From Acidimicrobiales bacterium (GTDB taxonomy: Bacteria > Actinomycetota > Acidimicrobiia > Acidimicrobiales > UBA8190), in contig DATKSK010000068.1 in NCBI GenBank assembly GCA_035531755.1, forward strand, positions 1 through 64,000: DNA of 64,000 nucleotides. The letters are read 5' to 3'. The notes below the pieces were generated by a model that saw only the letters and a list, made by a program, of their open reading frames with translations, was not told the DNA's origin and ran no database searches. Positions 58,347 through 64,000 of the stretch are shown here, piece after piece. The first letter of the stretch is position 1. Each line of letters opens with the position of its first letter. The translations under genes and the position numbers were made by a program.

Positions 58347-59390
58347 ATGAACGCCGACCTGGCCGCGGTGGCAGCAGGGGTGCCCGCGCCCGGGATGCGG
58401 GAGGGTGCGGCGGACAGACCGGAGCCCGCAGTCGAGGCGTCCGGCCTCTCGAAGCGGTACGGCGAGGTCGAGGCCGTCAAGGACGTGTCGTTCTCGGTGT
58501 CCCGGGGCGAGGTCTTCGCCTTCCTCGGCCCCAACGGGGCGGGCAAGACCACCACGATCAAGATGCTGTGCACCCTGGCCCGGCCGACGGGCGGAACGGC
58601 GACCGTGGGCGGCTTCGACGTGCAGCGCCAGCCCAAGGCCGTGCGGCGCCACATCGGGCTCGTCTTCCAGGAGCAGACCCTGGACGACCAGCTGACGGCC
58701 GAGGAGAACCTCCGCTTCCATGCCGTGCTCTACCACGTCCCTCGCGCCGAGGTCGACGGGCGGATCGACCGAGTGCTGCGGCTGGTGGCGCTCGAGAGTC
58801 GGCGAAAGGACCTGATCTCGACCTTTTCGGGCGGCATGGCCAGGCGCCTCGAGATCGCCCGGGGCATGGTGCACACCCCGGCAGTGCTCTTCCTCGACGA
58901 ACCCACGATCGGCCTCGACCCGCAGACCCGGGCACTCATGTGGGAGGACGTCCTCCGGCTCCGCCGGGAGGCAGGGGTCACGATCTTCCTGACGACCCAC
59001 TACATGGACGAGGCCGAGTACGCCGATCGGATCGCCATCATCGACCAGGGCTCGATCGTCGCCCTCGACACACCCGACGAGCTCAAACACCTGGTCGGGG
59101 CAGACACGGTCGAGCTCACCACCGGCGACGACGCCGTGGCATCGGCCCGCCTTTCCCGGGCCGGCTTCCGGGTGGGCGGGGGCGGTGAGACCCTGGTGGT
59201 CTTCGCCGAGAACGGTGAGGCCCAGGTCGCCCGGCTGATCGAGGTCGCCGGAGTGCCGGTGAGCAACGTCCACGTCCACCGCCCGACGCTCGACGATGTC
59301 TTCCTGCACTTCACCGGGCGTCAGATCCGCGAGGACCATGTCGAACACGCCATGCCCATGCGCATGCGGGCAATGGCTCGGCGCCGCTAG
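58347..59390 (+). CDS. ABC-2 type exporter ATPase (DrrA-like)
   Basis: This 347-residue ABC ATPase has Walker A GPNGAGKT, Q-loop LVFQEQ, signature FSGGMARRLEIA, Walker B VLFLDEPTIGLDP, and the H-loop LTTHYMDEAEYADRI. The C-terminal extension (about 250-330) is the DrrA/NodI-type regulatory region with RPTLDDVFLHFTGR. The exact start is uncertain: ATG at 58347 lacks a strong ribosome site. The permease gene follows eight bases after the stop. Together they form an exporter for lipids, drugs or peptides; the esterase gene just upstream may only be a neighbour. Confidence 0.93.
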   Translation: MNADLAAVAAGVPAPGMREGAADRPEPAVEASGLSKRYGEVEAVKDVSFSVSRGEVFAFLGPNGAGKTTTIKMLCTLARPTGGTATVGGFDVQRQPKAVRRHIGLVFQEQTLDDQLTAEENLRFHAVLYHVPRAEVDGRIDRVLRLVALESRRKDLISTFSGGMARRLEIARGMVHTPAVLFLDEPTIGLDPQTRALMWEDVLRLRREAGVTIFLTTHYMDEAEYADRIAIIDQGSIVALDTPDELKHLVGADTVELTTGDDAVASARLSRAGFRVGGGGETLVVFAENGEAQVARLIEVAGVPVSNVHVHRPTLDDVFLHFTGRQIREDHVEHAMPMRMRAMARRR

Positions 59391-59398
59391 GAGAGCAG

Positions 59399-60265
59399 GT
59401 GGCCACCGTGGACCAGTCCAACCACAGCGCTGTCCTTGTCGATGAGGGGGAGGACCTCGCTTCGGAGCTGCGGACCATCGGCATGGTGTGGGAGCGGGAG
59501 CTCATCCGCTTCGCCCGCACCCGCACGCGGATCCTGTCGAGCTTCATGCAGCCCGTCTTGTTCCTGTTCGTCCTGGGCTACGGGATGTCGACCCTGATCG
59601 GGACGACGGAAGGCTTCGACTTCAAGAAGTTCGTGTTCCCCGGCATCGTGGCGATGTCGGTGGTCATGACGGCGATGTTCTCCGCCATCTCGATCGTCTG
59701 GGACCGCGAGTTCGGCTTCCTGCGCGAGATGGTCGTCGCCCCGGTCAGCCGGGCGGCGCTCGTGATCGGCAAGACCCTCGGGGGGGCGAGCATCGCCACG
59801 ATCCAGGGCACGATCATGCTGGTGCTCGCCCCGCTCATCGGCGTGCATCTCACCGTGCTCCTCGTGGTGGAGGTGATCGGGCTCGAGCTGCTCATGGCAG
59901 TGGCGATGACGACGTTCGGGGTCTTCATCGCCAGCCGCATCCAGAAGATGGAGGGGTTCCAGGTCGTCATGCAGCTGCTGCTGTTCCCGATGCTCTTTCT
60001 CTCCGGGGCACTCTTCCCCCTGAAGGGCCTGCCGACCTGGCTGGCGGTCATCACCCGCGTCAACCCCCTCACGTATGCGGTGGACCCCCTTCGGCACGTC
60101 GTCTTCGCCGTGCAGCACATGCCGCCGGCCGCTGCGGCTCGGTTCTCGACCGGTGTGACCCTGTTCGGTTACAGGCTGCCGCTGGCGGTGGAGGTCGGCT
60201 TCGTGTGCGTCTTCGCCCTCCTGTTCCTGGTGGTGGCGGTCGCCGGCTTCGGACGACCCGAATGA
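59399..60265 (+). CDS. ABC-2 type exporter permease (DrrB-like)
   Basis: This 288-residue protein has six hydrophobic helices in the ABC-2 membrane pattern: MVWERELIRFARTRTRILSS before the first helix, IVWDREFGFLREMVVAPVSR as the conserved coupling loop, and LSGALFPLKGLPTWL between helices five and six. GTG at 59399 follows AGGAGAGCAG. It pairs with the preceding ATPase to form a two-gene exporter. Substrate unknown. A possible terminator hairpin lies at 60303-60336, where transcription from the convergent SDR gene also arrives. Confidence 0.94.
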   Translation: MATVDQSNHSAVLVDEGEDLASELRTIGMVWERELIRFARTRTRILSSFMQPVLFLFVLGYGMSTLIGTTEGFDFKKFVFPGIVAMSVVMTAMFSAISIVWDREFGFLREMVVAPVSRAALVIGKTLGGASIATIQGTIMLVLAPLIGVHLTVLLVVEVIGLELLMAVAMTTFGVFIASRIQKMEGFQVVMQLLLFPMLFLSGALFPLKGLPTWLAVITRVNPLTYAVDPLRHVVFAVQHMPPAAAARFSTGVTLFGYRLPLAVEVGFVCVFALLFLVVAVAGFGRPE

Positions 60266-60302
60266 CCGGGGCCCGCCCTCGAGGTCGCACACGGATCGAC
60301 CG

Positions 60303-60336
60303 GGCGCCCGAGTGTCGGGATGGGGACGCGGGCGCC
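60303..60336. terminator. Hairpin between convergent genes
   Basis: GGCGCCCG (60303-60310) pairs with CGGGCGCC (60329-60336) around an 18-base loop. It lies between the convergent exporter and SDR genes, where a bidirectional terminator is expected. The loop is long, so support is moderate. Confidence 0.4.
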
Positions 60337-60413
60337 GTCGGAGGGATCCGTGCGGATGTTCGGTCCCCGACGATCGGGCGTCCCGGCGCCCGGGCATTGG
60401 GGCTGGGCGGGGC

Positions 60414-61238
60414 TCAGAGACCCACGACCATCCGGGTGATGCGGTCCCTGATCCCGGTGGGGATGAGGGGTTGGGCGAGGGCAATGGCCCGGGCATCGGG
60501 GCCGACGAGGTAGCGGGCCCTGGGCGAACGCGCCGTGAGCGCCTTGCCGATCGTCCTTGCCACGCCCGCGGGCTGACCCATGACGCCCGAGAACATGGTG
60601 AGCAAGGTGCGAGCCCGCTCATAGCCGACCTCGTAGTCCGACCGACCGTGCCGGGCGACATCCCGGTCGAGCTCCTCCCAGATCCCGGTCTTCACCCCCC
60701 CGGGCTCGATCAGCACGACTCTGACCCTGTCGCGGACGACTTCGAGACGCAGGGCGTCGGAGGCCGCCTCGAGGGCGTGCTTGCAGGCTTGGTACCACCC
60801 GCTCAGCGGTGTCGTCGTCAACCCGTAGATCGACGAGACGTTCACGACCCTGCCCCCGCCCGATTCGCGCATGTGGGGCAGGGCCAGCCTGGCCAGCCGC
60901 ATCGGCGCGACCACCATCGTCTCGAGCTGTCGACGCGCCTCCTCGTCGGTCGTGTCCTCGATGGCGCCGATGCCCGAGTACCCGGCGTTGTTGACGACCG
61001 CCCAAGGCCGCAGCTCCTCGATGACAGCGGCGCAGCGCTCGGCATCGGTCACGTCGAGCAGGATCGTGTCCACCGAGGTGCCGGAGCTCGCGGCCGCCTT
61101 GGCGACGTCTGCTCCCTTCGACTCCGACCGGACCGAACCGACCGAGTGGAACCCGAGGCCGGCCAGGTGCACCACGGTGGCCAGGCCGATGCCCGAATTG
61201 GCCCCCGTGGTCAGAACCGTCCGCTTGTCACCACTCAA
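60414..61238 (-). CDS. Short-chain dehydrogenase/reductase
   Basis: This 274-residue SDR has the cofactor motif TTGANSGIG, VVNNAGYSG, VVNVSSIYG (catalytic Ser) and YQACK (catalytic Tyr-Lys). It uses NAD(P)(H) on an unknown alcohol or ketone. The start appears to be TTG at 61238, without a clear ribosome site; the preceding small frame ends 11 bases inside it, so translation may be coupled. It converges with the ABC exporter. Confidence 0.9.
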   Translation of the reverse strand: MSGDKRTVLTTGANSGIGLATVVHLAGLGFHSVGSVRSESKGADVAKAAASSGTSVDTILLDVTDAERCAAVIEELRPWAVVNNAGYSGIGAIEDTTDEEARRQLETMVVAPMRLARLALPHMRESGGGRVVNVSSIYGLTTTPLSGWYQACKHALEAASDALRLEVVRDRVRVVLIEPGGVKTGIWEELDRDVARHGRSDYEVGYERARTLLTMFSGVMGQPAGVARTIGKALTARSPRARYLVGPDARAIALAQPLIPTGIRDRITRMVVGL

Positions 61239-61398
61239 CGCAACGCGCCGCGTCGTCGGCTACTTCGGCGAGTGGGAGGGCCCTTCGGTCGAGCCACACC
61301 TCGTCGGTCGCCTTCACGGTCTTCTCCGCCGCCTGGGTCCGTGCACCGAGCGGTTGCCCGACGATCCGGTCCACGGTGCCGTGGTCTGTGCTGGTCAT
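61228..61398 (-). CDS. Small hypothetical protein coupled to SDR gene
   Basis: A 56-residue frame from ATG 61398 reads MTSTDHGTVDRIVGQPL, then AAEKTVKATDEVWLDRRALPLAEVADD (about residues 21-47), ending ARCVEW. Its stop overlaps the first codons of the SDR gene. That would explain how the SDR, with a TTG start and no ribosome site, is translated. No homology recognised. Confidence 0.45.
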   Translation of the reverse strand: MTSTDHGTVDRIVGQPLGARTQAAEKTVKATDEVWLDRRALPLAEVADDAARCVEW

Positions 61399-61490
61399 GA
61401 TGCCGTCCTCGTCGATCGCGCGCCTCCCGGCGGAGGCCCCCGACCTGCAGATCACGTTGACAGCGTCGACCCAGGCGGAATAGAGCCTTT

Positions 61491-61530
61491 GTCCCCTGCT
61501 GCTCGTCCCCTGCTGCTCGTCCCCTGCTGC
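61491..61530. repeat. 14-bp tandem repeat, three copies
   Basis: The unit GTCCCCTGCTGCTC is repeated at 61491, 61505 and (partly) 61519. It lies between the small hypothetical gene and the end of the metallo-hydrolase gene, in non-coding sequence. No further function is apparent. Confidence 0.85.
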
Positions 61531-61590
61531 GACCCGGCTGTCGACGACCTGCAGGGGGCGGGGGCCTGGGACGCCCGGCGTGCGGCCGCG

Positions 61591-62904
61591 TCACCCCTGC
61601 CGTGCGAGGCGCCAGCGCGCCAGTTCGTGGTGCAGCCAGCCGCTCTCCCAGAAGCTGACGTCGCCGCCCCCGTCGAGGAGGGCCTGGTGGGCGTCGATCA
61701 TGACGTCGACGGCGGCGCCGTGCGACGGCTCGCGCCGGAGGACGGCCTCGGCCAGATGGATGGCCACGACGGCCTCGCCCGCCCCGAGCCTGGTGCGCGC
61801 CCGTGCGGCCACGGCGTCGGGCCCGGCCAGGTCGACGAGCTCGGCGAGCGCTTCTCCGGGCTCCACCGGGTACAGCTCGGTAGTCGAGCGCAGGCGGAAC
61901 CATCCCACGTACGTCTCCCAGATGGTGCGCACGCCCCACGCCACCGTGCCGTAGCCCTCCCCCACGCGCAGCTCGGGTGGCAGGCGGATCTCGCGCATCA
62001 GCGTGAACACGTCCGTGCCCTCGTTCATGCCGACCAGCGTCGCGCGGTGCACGTGGTCGACGGCGTCGTGGAGCCGGGCCAGCGATCCGTCGATGAGCGC
62101 CTGCCCGACGATGGGCTGGTGGCGCCCGGTCACCAGCATCGAGGGCCGCAGCGCCCGGACGGTGCGGATCGACGCCAGGTACGGCTCCACCAGGCGGTAG
62201 CGGTCGCCCCGCAGGGTGTTGAGGTTCGGGAAGTGCGGGAAGAGCGGACCCACCAGGTTGCTGATCATGCAGATGCCGTGCTGCGGCAGCCACACCACGC
62301 AGCTGTCGACGGTCTCGCCGCCCGGCGTGGCGATGAGCTCCAGTTCGAGGCCGCCCACCCGGAGCTCGAGGCGTCGCACGAAGGTGTCGTCGGGGACCGG
62401 CTTGTCCTGGCGCATGGGGATGCCCGGGTTCTGCGCGGCGATCTCCTTCGCCCGGCGGCCGCTGACGTCGAACCACACGGCGGCCGTGCGCAGCCGCAGG
62501 GCGGCGATGCGCTCGTCGTCGTGCTGGCATGCCTGGTTGTCGGCCTGGGCCACGTAGCGCGTGCCGGGCTCCCGGAACAACCCGACGCCGCCGACGTGGT
62601 CGACGTGCGCCTGGGTGGTCACGACGTACGGCGTCGGGCCCGGGCACACGGCGTCGAAGACGCGCTTGTGGTGCGGCGCCTCGTAGCCCATGCCCGTGTT
62701 CACGATCACCCGGCCGGCATCGGTCACGAGCATGTAGGCCGCCGTCGTCCCCCCCGAGCGGTACAGGAAGTCGGTCAGGCGGTGCGCCGGGTCGTCGTAG
62801 ACGGGGGTCAACAGCTCCTTGCCGGGTCGCTCGTCGACCAGACGGTCCACGGCCCCCGGGTCGACGGGGGTGGTGTCGTCATGCGTCGGACTGCTGGCAC
62901 TCAT
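61591..62904 (-). CDS. Alkylsulfatase-like metallo-beta-lactamase-fold hydrolase
   Basis: This 437-residue protein has an MBL-fold domain followed by an alkylsulfatase-type dimerisation domain (WETYVGWFRLRSTTELYPV). The metal motif reads TQAHVDHVGG: the first histidine of the usual THxHxDH is replaced by Gln, while the second His, Asp and third His are kept. Later ligands include GGETVDSCVVW and GRHQPIVG. It may hydrolyse sulfate esters with an altered metal site, or act on another ester. ATG 62904 follows GGAGGTGGAGG and overlaps the sulfotransferase stop (ATGA). A degraded copy of its C-terminus lies at 47451-47561. Confidence 0.88.
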   Translation of the reverse strand: MSASSPTHDDTTPVDPGAVDRLVDERPGKELLTPVYDDPAHRLTDFLYRSGGTTAAYMLVTDAGRVIVNTGMGYEAPHHKRVFDAVCPGPTPYVVTTQAHVDHVGGVGLFREPGTRYVAQADNQACQHDDERIAALRLRTAAVWFDVSGRRAKEIAAQNPGIPMRQDKPVPDDTFVRRLELRVGGLELELIATPGGETVDSCVVWLPQHGICMISNLVGPLFPHFPNLNTLRGDRYRLVEPYLASIRTVRALRPSMLVTGRHQPIVGQALIDGSLARLHDAVDHVHRATLVGMNEGTDVFTLMREIRLPPELRVGEGYGTVAWGVRTIWETYVGWFRLRSTTELYPVEPGEALAELVDLAGPDAVAARARTRLGAGEAVVAIHLAEAVLRREPSHGAAVDVMIDAHQALLDGGGDVSFWESGWLHHELARWRLARQG

Positions 62905-64000
62905 CGGACCTCCACCTCCACCGGGACGGCGTCGTGGTAGAAGCTGAAGTGGGCGCGCACCTCGTCGGGCCGGACGCCGAAGTCGACACGCAGGTCGTAG
63001 GCGACCTGGCCGTCCTTGTCCCGCGGGTGACCGGCGACGTAGGCCCTGATCTGCGCCCGCGCCCCGTCGGTCACGGCCAGCCCGGCTGTCTCGTAGATGC
63101 GCTCGACGGTGGCCTCGTCGTCGGCCATGAATTCGTGGAACAGCACGTCCGCCCGCCGGTCGGCCGGCACGAGGTGCCCGTCGCGGAGGGACGCCTCGAG
63201 CAGGCGGCGGATGCGGTCGGTCCAGTAGGTGAGGTACCAGTCGGGCTCCGGGGTGCGGTAGCTCATGCGGGCCGCGTAGGCCATCATCGTCGCCGCCGAC
63301 TGCACCACCGACACCGGGTCGCGGTGCGTGACCACCACGGTGGCGTCCGGGAAGGTGGCGAGCAGCGGGCCCAGCTGCTCCAGGTGCTGCGGGGACTTGA
63401 GCACCCAGCGCTCGCCGGGACGACGCCACTGCAGGATCTGCAGCACCGTCTTCAGGTAGCCGTAGTGCGGGGTCTGGTCGTGCGCCAGGTAGTGGTCACG
63501 CCAGCGCGGGGCGCGGGCGACCCATTCGAGCTGGTAGCTCGAGAAGTCGGGCAGCTGCAGCTCCAGCTCCTCGTGGACGTGGTCGGGGCGCATGGGGTGC
63601 ATGGCGGCCATGACGGGGAGCATGGCCTCCATGCCCTTCCAGTCCTGTTCCGCCCGGCGGTAGCGGGGGTCGGCGGCGGGTGACGCAGCCGGCGCATCGT
63701 CGGGGCCCGGTACCGGCTCGTAGCTCTCCCACAGCGGCAGCGAGCGCAGGCGCCGGTCGGCGGCGATGAGGTTGACCAGGTGGGTGGTGCCCGACCGGGG
63801 CAGCCCGACCACGACGATGGGCGAGGCGATCTCGACGTCGAGGATCTCCGGGTGCCGGGTGAGCAGGTCCCGGATGCGGAGGCGGTTGCCGGCGTAGCGC
63901 ACGCAGTCCCGGAACAGCATCATCCGCCCGAGCCCGGTGCGCTCGGGGTCGGCGTCGACCTCGTCGAGCCACAGGCCGAGGCGGGCCCGGAAGTCGTCGG
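62901..64000 (-). CDS. Sulfotransferase family protein (partial, continues past window end)
   Basis: At least 365 residues are visible; the frame remains open to base 64000, so the start lies outside. The 5'-phosphosulfate loop of PAPS-dependent sulfotransferases is VVGLPRSGTTHLVNLI. The 3'-phosphate region is VVVTHRDPVSVVQSAATMM, and WVLKSPQHLEQL matches the actinobacterial Stf group. It would transfer sulfate from PAPS to a lipid or metabolite. It overlaps the alkylsulfatase-like gene by four bases, so a sulfate-adding and a possible sulfate-removing enzyme are made together. Confidence 0.92.
   Translation of the reverse strand, partial: DDFRARLGLWLDEVDADPERTGLGRMMLFRDCVRYAGNRLRIRDLLTRHPEILDVEIASPIVVVGLPRSGTTHLVNLIAADRRLRSLPLWESYEPVPGPDDAPAASPAADPRYRRAEQDWKGMEAMLPVMAAMHPMRPDHVHEELELQLPDFSSYQLEWVARAPRWRDHYLAHDQTPHYGYLKTVLQILQWRRPGERWVLKSPQHLEQLGPLLATFPDATVVVTHRDPVSVVQSAATMMAYAARMSYRTPEPDWYLTYWTDRIRRLLEASLRDGHLVPADRRADVLFHEFMADDEATVERIYETAGLAVTDGARAQIRAYVAGHPRDKDGQVAYDLRVDFGVRPDEVRAHFSFYHDAVPVEVEVR

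Noticed and set aside
58347-60265. Macrolide-resistance cluster (erythromycin esterase plus drug exporter)
   Set aside because: The esterase domain is the dormancy-associated Rv2030c type with a DosR-like box, and the exporter is a generic ABC-2 pair; nothing shows antibiotic specificity.
61457-61485. TTGACA with a 17-base spacer to ATAGAG as a plus-strand promoter
   Set aside because: No plus-strand gene follows; it would only make antisense to the metallo-hydrolase gene. A chance match cannot be excluded.

Overview
The window is about 70% G+C and densely coded, with GTG starts, frequent 4-base stop/start overlaps and purine-rich ribosome binding sites. The gene content is that of a high-GC actinobacterium: WS/DGAT wax-ester/triacylglycerol synthases, a mycothiol-type maleylpyruvate isomerase fold, a DUF1918 protein, and many homologues of the Mycobacterium tuberculosis DosR dormancy regulon. 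A soil or aquatic Acidimicrobiia-like lineage would fit, but that placement is an inference. No rRNA, tRNA or CRISPR array was seen.

Layout. 0-1.1 kb: an internally deleted Ser/Thr kinase remnant, a DUF1918 protein and a stand-alone Lrp/AsnC ligand-binding domain. 1.2-7.0 kb: a complete branched-chain amino acid/amide ABC importer compressed into three overlapping genes (binding protein, LivH-LivM fusion, LivF-LivG fusion). 7.4-9.4 kb: a poorly coding patch with an ArdC-type antirestriction protein. 9.5-14.7 kb: a PAS-GGDEF-EAL cyclic-di-GMP enzyme, a winged-helix regulator and secreted or hypothetical proteins. 14.8-25.6 kb: metabolic genes (TPP enzyme, acetoacetate decarboxylase-like protein, acyl-CoA dehydrogenase, WS/DGAT, radical SAM/SPASM protein, NAD formate dehydrogenase, hydrolases). 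25.8-33.8 kb: an IPT-repeat lipoprotein, a Dyp peroxidase, a ferric reductase/FMN-binding/ApbE operon, an SthA-like flavoprotein and a GYD protein. 33.9-38.2 kb: an aminotransferase-SCP2-permease-GpsA operon. 38.3-45.4 kb: a degenerate sensor with a pseudo-receiver, then a storage-lipid operon (alpha/beta hydrolase, WS/DGAT, acyltransferase) and an acyl-CoA synthetase with an SRPBCC protein. 45.9-60.3 kb: a stress/dormancy island. 60.4-64 kb: an SDR, an alkylsulfatase-like metallo-hydrolase and a sulfotransferase that runs off the edge.

The main unifying signal is an imperfect palindrome of the form GGGAC-N4-GKCCCTA. It resembles the DosR/DevR box and recurs in front of the WS/DGAT, the radical SAM gene, the degenerate kinase, a truncated PRPP synthetase, the erythromycin-esterase homologue, the phosphoribosyltransferase-hydrolase and the eRF1-like protein. 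Homologues of many DosR-regulon members are present (DUF1918, CapA, PRT-hydrolase, Rv2629-like, Rv2030c-like, ribosome hibernation factor, WS/DGAT, plus an Hsp20 C-terminal scrap). The 46-58 kb region therefore looks like a hypoxia/dormancy regulon: ribosome silencing, translation rescue, nucleotide salvage, and neutral-lipid storage elsewhere in the window. No DosR or DosS gene is visible here.

The most unusual local structure is a 14-bp tandem repeat between the SCP2 gene and the amino acid permease (36.42-36.51 kb). Every unit carries an overlapping stop/start (TGATG), which makes an unbroken ladder of four- and five-codon mini-ORFs. The ladder begins in the SCP2 stop codon and ends in the permease start codon, and there is no Shine-Dalgarno sequence.
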